Shown here one piece after another: positions 1 through 8,351 of a stretch of 20,106 nt of DNA. The DNA lies in NCBI GenBank assembly GCA_029555925.1, contig JAKPQU010000423.1:1-20106 (forward strand), in the 5' to 3' direction. The notes under the pieces are model-generated. The model was not told the DNA's origin, did no database searches, and saw only the letters and a list, made by a program, of their open reading frames with translations. Source of the stretch: Bacillota bacterium (GTDB lineage Bacteria; Eremiobacterota; SpSt-956; JAKJGF01). Made by a program: the position numbers and the translations under genes. Each line of letters begins with the position of its first letter. Position 1 is the stretch's first letter.

Positions 1-39
1 TTAATTATAGATTTTTTTAAACTGATTATGATGAAATTT

Positions 40-67
40 TTAACATAATGTTAACATAAGTGTAACA
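40..67 (+). promoter_or_regulatory. Pho-box-like triple TTAACA direct repeat
   Basis: Three half sites, TTAACA at 40, TTAACA at 51 and GTAACA at 62, recur with exact 11-bp phasing, so they lie on one face of the helix. Direct repeats of this kind resemble the TTAACA-N5 binding sites of PhoP-type response regulators in Bacillus. The array ends 9 bp upstream of a possible -35 element. The spacing is seen directly; the identity of the regulator is inferred. The first two copies also form the dyad TTAACAT-A-ATGTTAA. Confidence 0.5.
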
Positions 68-76
68 TTCTTTGTA

Positions 77-104
77 TTGCATTTTAGAAAGATTGTGTTA
101 TAAT
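77..104 (+). promoter_or_regulatory. Sigma70-type promoter, extended -10
   Basis: TTGCAT (77-82), a 16-bp spacer and a perfect TATAAT (99-104) preceded by TGT form an extended -10 promoter. The weak -35 is typical of activator-dependent promoters and fits the TTAACA repeats just upstream. Transcription would begin near 111, leaving a leader of about 145 nt before the gene at 259. Confidence 0.55.
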
Positions 105-144
105 TAAAGTGGGATTATTGTAAGTGGGTACAGTGAAATTAAAC

Positions 145-187
145 TCTCTAATGATTTATATACTTGTCTAAATTTTATTATTAGAGA
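145..187 (+). other. Possible leader stem-loop
   Basis: TCTCTAAT (145-152) can pair with ATTAGAGA (180-187) across a 27-nt AT-rich loop in the untranslated leader of the first small gene. No known riboswitch consensus was recognised. It could simply stabilise the mRNA. Confidence 0.25.
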
Positions 188-258
188 TAAAAAAGCTATG
201 TTTCTTTATTAGTAAAAGTAAATGTATATGGGTTCCATTTATGAAAGGAGGAAATTAA

Positions 259-504
259 ATGTTATCAACCGGTAGTAGCGCAATGTCTATGGTAGCTACG
301 CAGCAATCAGATGCGCAGGCACAGCAGAATTGTGCATTGAATATCTGGTCAGAAAGACAGAAATCGGAAAAAGACAGAATAAAGACTCTGGAAGGTCTCA
401 GAGATGCAATTGCAAAGATAGATGCAGAAATACATAAGAATAGAGCAAAAACAGCTCAATCAATAAATAAGGATATGCAACAGCTATTGATCAGTACTGG
501 CTAA
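259..504 (+). CDS. Small helical protein of unknown function (paralog A)
   Basis: This 81-residue protein was not recognised as a member of a named family. The first 20 residues or so are rich in Ser, Thr, Gln and Met. The remainder, from about residue 25 (SERQKSEKDRIK onward), is charged and Gln-rich and should be helical, perhaps a helical hairpin. It has no signal peptide, membrane segment or known catalytic motif. The start is well supported: AAAGGAGG sits 7 nt upstream. The gene is monocistronic, with its own promoter and a strong terminator. The protein at 719-985 aligns without gaps over its last 70 or so residues, sharing MSM, QQSD, ERQK, LRD and IH. Strong translation signals and small size suggest an abundant structural or binding protein. 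A secretion-needle-like role is conceivable but unsupported. Confidence 0.8.
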   Translation: MLSTGSSAMSMVATQQSDAQAQQNCALNIWSERQKSEKDRIKTLEGLRDAIAKIDAEIHKNRAKTAQSINKDMQQLLISTG

Positions 505-520
505 TAGGTTGTTTGCCGGT

Positions 521-558
521 AAATAAAGAGCCCCGAAAGAGGCTCTTTATTTATTTTT
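521..558 (+). terminator. Rho-independent terminator
   Basis: A perfect 12-bp stem, AAATAAAGAGCC (521-532) with GGCTCTTTATTT (541-552), encloses the loop CCGAAAGA and is followed by ATTTTT. It ends the small-gene transcript. It closely resembles the terminator at 995-1032. Confidence 0.9.
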
Positions 559-612
559 ATGCTGTTAACTAAAATTATAAAAAAAATTTTAAAGAATTTA
601 TATTAAAACCAC

Positions 613-642
613 TTTACATTTTTAAAAATGAAGTGATATCAT
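613..642 (+). promoter_or_regulatory. Putative promoter of second small gene
   Basis: TTTACA (613-618), an 18-bp spacer and TATCAT (637-642) preceded by TGA form an extended -10 promoter. It is separate from the first small gene's promoter and lacks the phased TTAACA repeats. Confidence 0.4.
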
Positions 643-683
643 GTTTAGAAAAACAAAATAAGCTTAAAGCTTAGAAAAATTGA

Positions 684-700
684 TTGTAGTGAAGCTACAA
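684..700 (+). other. Leader hairpin just upstream of the ribosome site
   Basis: TTGTAG (684-689) pairs with CTACAA (695-700) around the loop TGAAG, ending 4 nt before AGGAGG (705-710). A small 5' hairpin here could protect the message or tune translation of the gene at 719. A neighbouring duplicated AAGCTT (660-672) is also palindromic. Confidence 0.35.
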
Positions 701-718
701 CATAAGGAGGAACGTAAA

Positions 719-985
719 ATGGCAGACGCAATTGGAGCAGGTGGAATGGGTTCTGGTGCCCAGCAAATGTCAATGATTGGTTCTCAGCAGTCAGATCAGC
801 AGGCAGTGCAGACACAGGCACAGACAATTCAGCACGAAAGACAGAAGAATGAAATGGACAGGCTGAAGAATAAGGAGAGTTTGAGAGATCATCTTTCCAA
901 ACAGGCTGCAAAGATACATGAAAGCAGAGGTAAAGTTGCTCAGGATCAGATCAGAGTCGGTGAAAGTTTGACAAGAGCAGGCTAG
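719..985 (+). CDS. Small helical protein of unknown function (paralog B)
   Basis: The start is placed at ATG 719, giving 88 residues, because AGGAGG lies 8 nt upstream; the earlier in-frame ATG at 680 has no such site and overlaps the leader hairpin. The N-terminal 20 residues are Gly/Gln/Met-rich (GAGGMGSGAQQ). The rest is Gln-rich, charged and very likely helical (HERQKNEMDRLK). Roughly half of the aligned positions match the protein at 259-504, with no gap across 70 or so residues. No Cys, signal peptide or membrane segment is present. The function is unknown. Its own promoter and terminator imply independent expression, so the pair probably arose by tandem duplication of a whole transcription unit and then diverged. 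Confidence 0.82.
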   Translation: MADAIGAGGMGSGAQQMSMIGSQQSDQQAVQTQAQTIQHERQKNEMDRLKNKESLRDHLSKQAAKIHESRGKVAQDQIRVGESLTRAG

Positions 986-994
986 TACCACCGT

Positions 995-1032
995 AAAAAT
1001 AAAGAGTCCGCGAAAGTGGACTCTTTATTTTT
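995..1032 (+). terminator. Rho-independent terminator, likely bidirectional
   Basis: A 15-bp stem, AAAAATAAAGAGTCC (995-1009) with GGACTCTTTATTTTT (1018-1032), has the loop GCGAAAGT and a T tract. A/T runs on both sides mean it could also stop the converging minus-strand transcript of the gene at 1117-2076. Stem, loop and flanks resemble the terminator at 521. Confidence 0.88.
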
Positions 1033-1116
1033 TTTGCATACAGCCGTGTGCCACTGCAGGGCGACGGTTTTTTGAGATCTTACAAAATCTCTATAATTGC
1101 TTTTTAAAGAAAAAAT

Positions 1117-2076
1117 TTATTTCTCAAAATAAACAATTCCTTTTCCTGTTTCTTTTTTTGCCTCCAGTATCATGCCGAGGAAATCCAGTATAATTCTTCC
1201 TGCCAGCTGGGCAGTCACTTCAGAATGATCATATTGAGGATTTACTTCTACCAGATCAAAACCAATAATATTTCCTTTCTTCGAAAGACCCTTTAAAAGT
1301 TTTTTCAGTTGATGATAGTTAAAACCGCCCGGTTCATACAGACCTGTGCCGGGAGCGACTGAAGGATCCATTACATCAATATCTATTGTTACATAAATGT
1401 TTTTGCCGGAAGGTATCCGGTTTAATGTCCATTCTGAACCGTTTTCTATAGCTTCTTCTGCCGTAATTATATTAAGACCGTATTTTTTTGCATCTTCATA
1501 AACAGTGAAGCCATTCTGCAGGCCTCTTATACCTATTTGAGTAATTTTATTTATATTCTTTAATTCTGAAATCCTTCTTATAGGGCTTGCATGAGAATAG
1601 ATAATTCCCTCTTCTTTTACTGCATCTTTAAAATCTAGATGTGTATCGAAATGGATTATATCAATAGGTATATCACCGAAAGCTTTGACTATGGGAAAAG
1701 TAATGGAATGATCTCCCCCTATGGTTACAGGAAATACATTTCCTTTTAGAATTTCCTTAAAACCATCATGGATTATATCCATGTTTTCTTCTACTGTACC
1801 GGGCCCGGGAAGAATATCACCGTAATCAATAATTTTAATCCCTTCAAGTAGAAATTTTTCTGTCTCTATATCAAAGATTCTCTCGTTAAACATATAGGCA
1901 GTACCATAGGTACGGGAAGCTGCTCTTACTGATTTCGTACCATAGGAAGCGCCTGAACATGTTACCTGATCCATAGGAACACCTACAACTGCCACATCTA
2001 CTCCTTTTAAATCTCTTGTATGAGGAAGTTTGCAGAATGTTGAAACACCTAAAAACCTTATTTCGTAGTCATTCAT
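1117..2076 (-). CDS. Arginase/agmatinase-family ureohydrolase
   Basis: This is a binuclear-manganese amidinohydrolase, 319 residues, full family length. The metal ligands are all visible: H123 in GGDHS, D144/H146/D148 in FDTHLD, and D232/D234 in IDIDVMDP. The family signature continues as PGTGLYEPGG and the C-terminal EVNPQYD. Agmatinases hydrolyse agmatine to putrescine and urea. The substrate loop here reads SHASPIRR rather than the usual HGTPFRR, so guanidinobutyrate, guanidine or another guanidino compound is possible. It is cytosolic, with no signal peptide. AAAGGAG lies 8 nt before the ATG and a strong promoter precedes it. It is divergent from an ATP-grasp gene of the glutathionylspermidine-synthetase type, which makes a polyamine link attractive but unproven. 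Confidence 0.9.
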   Translation of the reverse strand: MNDYEIRFLGVSTFCKLPHTRDLKGVDVAVVGVPMDQVTCSGASYGTKSVRAASRTYGTAYMFNERIFDIETEKFLLEGIKIIDYGDILPGPGTVEENMDIIHDGFKEILKGNVFPVTIGGDHSITFPIVKAFGDIPIDIIHFDTHLDFKDAVKEEGIIYSHASPIRRISELKNINKITQIGIRGLQNGFTVYEDAKKYGLNIITAEEAIENGSEWTLNRIPSGKNIYVTIDIDVMDPSVAPGTGLYEPGGFNYHQLKKLLKGLSKKGNIIGFDLVEVNPQYDHSEVTAQLAGRIILDFLGMILEAKKETGKGIVYFEK

Positions 2077-2129
2077 TATTTTTTCTCCTTTATGTTATGA
2101 AAATAGTGATACAGTGATATGTTTATGTA

Positions 2130-2158
2130 ATTATATGTTAATGGGAACAGAACGTCAA
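2130..2158 (-). promoter_or_regulatory. Strong sigma70-type promoter for the ureohydrolase
   Basis: On the minus strand TTGACG (2158-2153), a 17-bp spacer and TATAAT (2135-2130) are near consensus. The start point would lie about 45-50 nt upstream of the ureohydrolase ATG. Confidence 0.65.
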
Positions 2159-2231
2159 GGAAAGAGGATTTTTTTTATGACCATAGAATTTAATTTCAGA
2201 CATCTGTTTAGAAAATGAAAGGTTTGTTGTT

Positions 2232-3554
2232 ATGGAAATATCCAGAATAATTTATGATCAGAATTTAAAATCTGAATCCAGGGCACTGGCTCTTAAAAAA
2301 TCTTTAGAGGCTGAATTCGCTAAAAGTCAATTAAATATCGATGGGTCTGTTGCACCGTCTCTCCCGTTAATTATAAAAGAGAAACAGTATAAAGAATTAA
2401 AGAAAACTTCAGAAATGTTATGTACTATTATGGATAAAACCATAAGATTGATAATTGATAACCTGACCACCGGTACATATATAAGAACCTTCAGATCTCT
2501 ATGGGATGTTATCAAAAAAGAAGATATCTGTAATTCCAATAATATAATATTTGCAAAAATAAGTGGAGTCTATGATAAAAATGATACTATAAGGTATTAT
2601 GAGTTCAGTTCTGAACCTTTAGATTTTTTACTTGCAGAAGAACTTCTGGAAATATACGGTAATATTCAGGAAGTATCGGACATTCTGAAGAAAATTAATT
2701 TTTCTTTTTCCAATAAGTCGTGGAAAAGTTTTGCCAGATTTCTTAGGACATGTCATAAAAAAATTGATTTTAATAAAAAGAAAGATACTATAGCAATTAT
2801 TTCTTCTCTTGGAAATTATGGAGATAGATTATATTATAAATATTTAAAAAATAACGGCTTTAATGTATGTATGGCAAAACCTGGGCAATTCATTTTTAAT
2901 GGTAAGGAGCTTATATATCAGGATTTAAAGATTAAATTTGTTATCTTTTCTCACCCTGTAAAGAATATTACCTGTTTTAATACTGATTTGAAACCTGTTA
3001 TAGATGCCTTTACAGGAGGTAAGGTTTTTATAATTGATACTTTCAGATCTATTCTGGCCTCTGAAAAATCCTTATTTGCTTTAATTTCAGATAGAAAAAA
3101 TCACTCTTTCTACAATGACAGAGAAGTCAAATTCATAAAAAAACATATTCCATGGACAAGGATTGTAAGACATGAAAATACAACTGATATAACGGGAAAT
3201 GAAGTTGATTTAATAGATTATATAATTGCCAATCAGGACAGACTGGTTCTGAAAAAATCCAGTGATATCAGAGGCGATCATTTAGGACCTGCATGGGATA
3301 TGAATCATATGGACTGGAAGACTCTTGTATCCTGGATTTTATCCTCCAATGAGCTGTGGGTTGCACAGGAAAAAATAGAATTTAATTCTTCTGAAAGATA
3401 TGCTATTGAAGATGACTATATAAAATTAAAGAAAATTTTCTGGTGTGTACATCCTTATATATTCAACGGTAAATTTCAGACATGTTACGGAAAAACGTCT
3501 GATGAGCCTGTAGTTAATGCAGATGCAACAGAAACGTTAGTCGGATTTATATGA
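2232..3554 (+). CDS. Circularly permuted ATP-grasp enzyme (glutathionylspermidine-synthetase-like)
   Basis: This 440-residue protein shows the motif order of circularly permuted ATP-grasp ligases. YEFSSEP (123-129) is a degenerate form of the usual substrate-site segment. It is followed by a middle domain with DTFRSILASEK (269-279), then IPWTR (306-310), and the nucleotide-binding segment LVLKKSSDIRGDHLG (338-352) with an aromatic/acidic D-W pair and WVAQE (376-380). Such enzymes join a carboxylate to an amine through an acyl phosphate; relatives act on glutathione/spermidine or build unusual peptides. The usual glycine-rich loop (GGxGV) is replaced by RGDHLG and the N-terminal substrate motif is weak, so activity and substrate are uncertain. 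The start has only a weak site (AAAGG). The gene stands alone, and a heptamer repeat begins one base after its TGA. Confidence 0.7.
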   Translation: MEISRIIYDQNLKSESRALALKKSLEAEFAKSQLNIDGSVAPSLPLIIKEKQYKELKKTSEMLCTIMDKTIRLIIDNLTTGTYIRTFRSLWDVIKKEDICNSNNIIFAKISGVYDKNDTIRYYEFSSEPLDFLLAEELLEIYGNIQEVSDILKKINFSFSNKSWKSFARFLRTCHKKIDFNKKKDTIAIISSLGNYGDRLYYKYLKNNGFNVCMAKPGQFIFNGKELIYQDLKIKFVIFSHPVKNITCFNTDLKPVIDAFTGGKVFIIDTFRSILASEKSLFALISDRKNHSFYNDREVKFIKKHIPWTRIVRHENTTDITGNEVDLIDYIIANQDRLVLKKSSDIRGDHLGPAWDMNHMDWKTLVSWILSSNELWVAQEKIEFNSSERYAIEDDYIKLKKIFWCVHPYIFNGKFQTCYGKTSDEPVVNADATETLVGFI

Positions 3555-3555
3555 G

Positions 3556-3701
3556 GTGACGGGTAACGCGTGACTGGAAATTCTGTTTTCTTTTATATCA
3601 TCCATATCAATTTGTTAATAATAATTAGCTATTATGTAAATTATCAACAGTGAGAGAAATTTTATCTTTTACGCGTCACGCGTCACGCGTCACGCGTTAC
3701 G
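3556..3701. repeat. Inverted heptamer-array element A
   Basis: The left arm has units GTGACGG, GTAACGC, GTGACTG (3556-3576). The right arm has ACGCGTC three times, then ACGCGTT and ACG (3671-3701). A 12-bp exact inverted match joins GTAACGCGTGAC (3563-3574) with GTCACGCGTTAC (3689-3700). The right arm sits just upstream of the glycogen phosphorylase ribosome site. No transposase accompanies it. The AT-rich middle has no clear promoter. Confidence 0.75.
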
Positions 3702-3722
3702 ATTAAAGGGAGGACTTTAAAC

Positions 3723-6257
3723 ATGAGTAAAACCGATAAGAAAAAAACTGAAAAAAAGGCCACTTCTGATAAAAAGCAGACAGGTAGAGAAAAATTATGG
3801 GAAATGATTGAAGATACTTATCTTGCTTCAGATGTAGAGTCATTACAGAAATCTTTTGCAAACCATTTGGAATATTCTCAGGCAAAGACCAGATACAGCG
3901 CGACAGATTTTGATTGTTATAAGAGTATTGCCTATTCCATAAGAGACAGATTAATGGAAAGATGGAATGATACTCAGGAAGCTTATTATAACAGTAACGG
4001 TAAGAGAATCTATTATTTATCTATGGAATTTCTTATGGGGAGAGCTCTCTGTAATAACCTGATAAATCTCGGTATCAGAGAAGAATGCTGTAAAGCTCTC
4101 TATGAACTGGGGTATAATCTTGAAGAACTCAGAGAACTTGAACCTGACGCAGGGCTCGGTAACGGAGGACTCGGTCGTCTTGCCGCATGTTTTCTTGATT
4201 CTATGGCCACTCTTCAATTACCGGGCTGTGGTTATGGTATAAGATATGAATATGGTATATTCGAACAGAAAATAGAAAACGGATTTCAGGTTGAAAGACC
4301 TGACAACTGGCTCCGTTTCGGTAATCCATGGGAGATTGTCAGACCTGAATATACTTATAATGTAGAATTTTACGGCACAGTAAATGAACAGGGTGAATGG
4401 GTAAATACAAATAAAGTACTGGCAGTTGCCTATGATACTCCTATAACTGGATATAACAACGATACAGTAAACAACCTGAGGCTCTGGTCTTCAAAAGCTA
4501 CGGAAGAATTTGCCCTGGAGTGTTTTAATAAAGGTGATTATATAAAAGCAGTACAGGAAAAAATAATGACTGAGAATATCTCCAAAGTTCTCTACCCGAA
4601 AGATGATATAGTGCCGGGAAAAGAACTGAGGCTGAAACAGGAATATTTCTTTGTTTCTGCAACTCTCCAGGATATATTGAGACGGTACAGGGTAAATAAT
4701 AAAAATTTCGATGATTTTTCTTCCAGATCTGCCATTCAGTTAAATGATACTCATCCTGCCATAGCAATTCCGGAATTTATGAGATTACTTGTAGATAAAG
4801 AGGGAGTGTCATGGGATACGGCATGGGATTTATGCGTAAAAACCTTTGCCTATACAAACCATACCATTTTACCTGAAGCACTGGAAAAATGGCCTGTTGA
4901 ACTCCTGGGAAAACTTCTTCCAAGACATCTTCAGATAATCTATGAGATTAACAGAAGATTCCTTGAGAAAATAGAGGAACTTTATCCGGGAGATACGGAC
5001 AGATTGACGAGAATGTCTATTATTGAAGAAATTCCTGTTAAATCTGTAAGAATGGCCTATCTTGCCATAGTAGGGAGTCATTCCATAAACGGTGTTGCTG
5101 CTCTTCATACAGAGATAATAAAAGATAAACTTTTCAGGGATTTCTATGAAATATGGCCTGAAAAATTTAATAATAAAACAAATGGCATCACTCAGAGGAG
5201 ATGGTTGAAACTCTGTAATGTAAGACTTTCAGATTTGATTTCAAAACATATCGGTGACGGCTGGGTTACAGATTTATATGAATTAAAAAAACTTATCCCC
5301 CTTGCCAGAGATAAGAAATTCAGGAAAGAGTGGAGAAAAGTAAAGGAAGAAAATAAAAAAGATCTTGCAGAATATATAAAGAAACATAACGGTATTGACG
5401 TAAATATTAATTCTATATTTGACTGTCAGATTAAACGTCTCCATGAGTACAAGAGGCAGCTTTTAAATGTCCTTCATATAATTACATTATATAATAGAAT
5501 AAAGTCGATTTTACCGCCCGGTGATTTTGTTCCCAGAACCTTCATATTCGGAGCAAAAGCTGCTCCCGGATATTATATGGCAAAGCTCATTATTAAACTC
5601 ATAAACTCTGTGGCACAGGTAGTGAACAATGATCCCGATGTGGGGGATAAAATTAAAGTGGTATTCCTGGAAAACTACGGAGTGTCACTGGCTGAAAAAA
5701 TATTCCCTGCATCAGATCTTTCGGAACAGATTTCTACTGCCGGTCTGGAAGCATCGGGGACAGGTAATATGAAATTTGCTCTGAACGGCGCTCTTACAAT
5801 AGGGACTCTCGATGGTGCCAATGTGGAAATAAAAGAAGAAGTAGGGGCGGAGAATATCTTTATATTTGGATTGAAAACCGAAGAGGTAAATAATCTCAGA
5901 GATACATATAAACCTGCAGATTATTATAACGGTAACAGTGAGTTAAAGCAGGTAATAGATATGATTGGAGGAGGTTATTTCAGTCCGGAAAATAAAGATC
6001 TCTTTAAACCGATAGTAGAGAATCTTCTAAATGTAGATTATTTTATGTTGCTTGCCGATTATGCCTCCTATGTAGAATGTCAGGAAAAAGTGAGCCTTAC
6101 CTTTAAAAATCAGGATGAATGGACAGAAAAATCTATTATAAATACTGCCTGTACCGGTAAATTTTCAAGTGACAGAACTATAAAGGAATATGCTGAAGAA
6201 ATATGGCATGTAAAACCTGTAAAGCCAAAAAAGAATTCTAATTACTGTAACAGGTAA
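3723..6257 (+). CDS. glgP: Glycogen/alpha-glucan phosphorylase
   Basis: This enzyme releases glucose-1-phosphate from the non-reducing ends of glycogen or maltodextrin using inorganic phosphate and pyridoxal phosphate. At 844 residues it is full length for the long-form GlgP/MalP family. [20 protein letters not shown] lies near residue 140, [11 protein letters not shown] near 340, and the cofactor signature [14 protein letters not shown] at 676 onward, with K684 the expected Schiff-base lysine. A lysine-rich, probably disordered tail of about 22 residues precedes the catalytic fold. GGGAGG lies upstream of the ATG with good spacing. It is not in an obvious operon: heptamer repeat A precedes it and a 280-bp gap follows. 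It implies intracellular storage polysaccharide. GlgP and MalP cannot be distinguished from sequence alone. Confidence 0.97.
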   Translation: MSKTDKKKTEKKATSDKKQTGREKLWEMIEDTYLASDVESLQKSFANHLEYSQAKTRYSATDFDCYKSIAYSIRDRLMERWNDTQEAYYNSNGKRIYYLSMEFLMGRALCNNLINLGIREECCKALYELGYNLEELRELEPDAGLGNGGLGRLAACFLDSMATLQLPGCGYGIRYEYGIFEQKIENGFQVERPDNWLRFGNPWEIVRPEYTYNVEFYGTVNEQGEWVNTNKVLAVAYDTPITGYNNDTVNNLRLWSSKATEEFALECFNKGDYIKAVQEKIMTENISKVLYPKDDIVPGKELRLKQEYFFVSATLQDILRRYRVNNKNFDDFSSRSAIQLNDTHPAIAIPEFMRLLVDKEGVSWDTAWDLCVKTFAYTNHTILPEALEKWPVELLGKLLPRHLQIIYEINRRFLEKIEELYPGDTDRLTRMSIIEEIPVKSVRMAYLAIVGSHSINGVAALHTEIIKDKLFRDFYEIWPEKFNNKTNGITQRRWLKLCNVRLSDLISKHIGDGWVTDLYELKKLIPLARDKKFRKEWRKVKEENKKDLAEYIKKHNGIDVNINSIFDCQIKRLHEYKRQLLNVLHIITLYNRIKSILPPGDFVPRTFIFGAKAAPGYYMAKLIIKLINSVAQVVNNDPDVGDKIKVVFLENYGVSLAEKIFPASDLSEQISTAGLEASGTGNMKFALNGALTIGTLDGANVEIKEEVGAENIFIFGLKTEEVNNLRDTYKPADYYNGNSELKQVIDMIGGGYFSPENKDLFKPIVENLLNVDYFMLLADYASYVECQEKVSLTFKNQDEWTEKSIINTACTGKFSSDRTIKEYAEEIWHVKPVKPKKNSNYCNR

Positions 6258-6328
6258 AATGGTATCCGTAAAAAGTTTCTGCCTGGCGGGCTCTGGAGAA
6301 GAAAAATTAGTTTTTTATATAGTATTAG

Positions 6329-6349
6329 AAATTAACCAGTGGTTAATTT
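6329..6349. promoter_or_regulatory. 21-bp perfect palindrome, possible operator
   Basis: AAATTAACCA (6329-6338), one central G, and TGGTTAATTT (6340-6349) are perfectly symmetrical. The one-base centre and absence of a following T run argue for a protein-binding dyad rather than a terminator. It lies between glgP and the radical SAM gene. Confidence 0.4.
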
Positions 6350-6440
6350 ATTGTCTGTAAAATAAATTAAATAAGGCAAATTATTTTTCTTCGTATTGGA
6401 AGAGCTTTTTATAATCTGGAACAGGGTAAATAGTCTTATC

Positions 6441-6468
6441 TTGATTGATTTTTCTGAATTTTTATAAA
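6441..6468 (+). promoter_or_regulatory. Putative promoter of the radical SAM gene
   Basis: TTGATT (6441-6446), a 16-bp spacer and TATAAA (6463-6468) lie about 72 bp upstream of the chosen start. The match is moderate. The rest of the 6258-6539 gap shows only the palindrome at 6329. Confidence 0.35.
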
Positions 6469-6539
6469 CCATGAAGGAATTTCCTTTTTATTATAGTAAT
6501 TTCCCCTGATAACTCATATTGGAAAGGCGGGAAATTTCA

Positions 6540-8351
6540 GTGAATATTACATTAATTTTTCCACCTCACTGGGTGGTTCATCAACCATATCTGAGTCTTC
6601 CGTCTCTGACTGCTTACCTGAGAGAAAATGGTTATAATGTCATACAGAGAGATATAAATATAGAAAGTGCCGATGATTTATTCAGAACCGTTGTCTTAAA
6701 AGATGCATATAAAAAGCTTCAAAAAAAGTTGGAATATTTAAAGAATTTAAAGAATAGAACATCAGGAGAAGAAATTCTGTTAAATAATTTATCTTTTATG
6801 GAAGACAGAGATTATGCGGAATATACCAGAAATATCCTGCGTATGGTAAATTATTCAAAGAATGTAATGAGGGATAAAGATAAATTCTTTGATTTTCATC
6901 TTTATCGTGACAGTATAAATAATATTCTATTTGCCTATTATATACTGGGTATTCTTCATGAAACGAATATAGATTTTATGACCTTTTACAGGGAAGGGTA
7001 TCCCGGTACCAGCATAGAAGGTATCATTAAATATATTCATGATGAAGAAAACAATTATTATGCAGATTATTTCCGACATGTTACAGTACCTTCTTTACAA
7101 AAGGAACCGTCAGAACTCTATGGCATATCTGTGTCAAGTCTTACTCAGATGCTACCTGCTATGACTCTTGCCGGTATGATAAAAAAGGCCATCCCTCAAG
7201 CCCATATCTGTATGGGAGGCAATATTTTCACGAGAATTGCGGAAAAACTTGTTACTCCCTGCCCTCTGTTTGATTTTTTTGATTCTGTTATAATATATGA
7301 AGGAGAAGTGGCATTACTTGAACTGGTAAAAGCACTGGAACATGGATATGGCTTTGACAGTATTCCAAACTTTATATACAGGGATAAACATGGCGAAATT
7401 ATTCATAATAAAAACCTCTCTCTTCCTGATATAAACTCTCTTCCTGCACCGGATTTTGACGGACTTCCCCTGGAGAGGTATTTTTCTCCTTTTAACGTAT
7501 TCCCCTTACTCACAGGGAGGGGATGTTACTGGAATAAATGCGCCTTCTGCAGGCATAAATCTATTTATGGAAATACATATCGTGTAAGAAAAATAGAAAA
7601 AGTTATGGATGATATAGAAATACTCCGTAACAAATACGGTACTAAATATATTACTTTTTATGATGAAGCTATTCACCCTGTAAGATTAAAAAAAATCGCC
7701 GCAGAGATAATGGAACGACATATGGATATTCGATGGGAAGCAACCCTGAGGGGTGAGAAAGAGTTTGACAGGGAAATTGCCGATCTTGCTTTTAAGGCAG
7801 GTGCCAGACTGCTTTCTTTCGGTCTGGAATCTGCATGTCCCAGAGTGTTAGATCTTATGTGTAAAGGTATTGATATAAATGTCTTCAGGGAAGTGCTCCG
7901 GTACAGCGCAGAAGCAGGTATATGGAACTATGCCTTCTTTTTTACGGGGTTCCCAACTGAAACAGAAGAAGAAGCCATGAAAACAGCAGATTTTATTCTG
8001 AGAAATCAGGATTTCATACACTCCGTATCTCTGAATGTACCTTTCTTTGCCGTAGAAAATACCGATATAGATAAAAATCCTGATAAATATTCTATTCAGG
8101 AACTGACGCCTATGGATGGGTGGGAACTTGCCGTGGGATATAATTATACTGTCACTGAAGGCATGTCTCAGAAGAAGGCCGGTGAAATGGCTCTCAATAT
8201 ATGCAATAAAATAAAAAGAGAACATCGTCAGAGCAGCATATTCAGTTCCATGAACAGAGTCCATCAGATGCTCTATGCAGATCATTTCAATACCAATAAT
8301 CTGGCCTCTGTAGTTTTGCCTGATTCTACTTATTACTGCCGGGAAGTGTGA
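6540..8351 (+). CDS. B12-binding-domain radical SAM enzyme
   Basis: The start is placed at GTG 6540, giving 603 residues, because the family's first strand (NITLIFPPHW...PYLSLPSLTAYL) then begins the protein; a TTG at 6519 would add seven residues. Residues 1 to about 290 form a cobalamin-binding-like domain (GISVSSLTQMLPA, CMGGNIFTRIA, YEGEVALLELVKAL). The cluster motif follows as GCYWNKCAFC, with C329, C334 and C337, a C-x4-C-x2-C spacing. Downstream, ATLRGE and LLSFGLESA match radical SAM barrel strands. Enzymes of this architecture often methylate unactivated carbons or rearrange substrates, but the substrate cannot be read here. Its nearest downstream neighbour is a lanthipeptide synthetase homolog, so RiPP modification is one possibility. 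The stop codon lies inside a heptamer repeat. Confidence 0.88.
   Translation: MNITLIFPPHWVVHQPYLSLPSLTAYLRENGYNVIQRDINIESADDLFRTVVLKDAYKKLQKKLEYLKNLKNRTSGEEILLNNLSFMEDRDYAEYTRNILRMVNYSKNVMRDKDKFFDFHLYRDSINNILFAYYILGILHETNIDFMTFYREGYPGTSIEGIIKYIHDEENNYYADYFRHVTVPSLQKEPSELYGISVSSLTQMLPAMTLAGMIKKAIPQAHICMGGNIFTRIAEKLVTPCPLFDFFDSVIIYEGEVALLELVKALEHGYGFDSIPNFIYRDKHGEIIHNKNLSLPDINSLPAPDFDGLPLERYFSPFNVFPLLTGRGCYWNKCAFCRHKSIYGNTYRVRKIEKVMDDIEILRNKYGTKYITFYDEAIHPVRLKKIAAEIMERHMDIRWEATLRGEKEFDREIADLAFKAGARLLSFGLESACPRVLDLMCKGIDINVFREVLRYSAEAGIWNYAFFFTGFPTETEEEAMKTADFILRNQDFIHSVSLNVPFFAVENTDIDKNPDKYSIQELTPMDGWELAVGYNYTVTEGMSQKKAGEMALNICNKIKREHRQSSIFSSMNRVHQMLYADHFNTNNLASVVLPDSTYYCREV

Noticed and set aside
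259..985. Small proteins as lanthipeptide precursors
   Set aside because: They lack a Cys-rich core and double-Gly leader; one has a single Cys and the other none. Only the shared promoter motif links them to LanM.
645..991. Minus-strand ORFs opposite the second small gene
   Set aside because: They are antisense shadows of a well-supported gene, crossing its leader or terminator region and lacking ribosome sites.
3671..3701. CRISPR array
   Set aside because: The units are 7 bp with no spacers and no cas genes are present.
6284..6300. 5S rRNA-like start (TGCCTGGCGG) after glgP, with a similar string near 20003
   Set aside because: Only about 10-20 bases resemble it; the rest of 5S rRNA is absent. 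The similarity between the two sites is short and gapped.
7848..8285. 145-codon minus-strand ORF inside the radical SAM gene
   Set aside because: It mirrors conserved radical SAM coding sequence and its translation shows no domain pattern.
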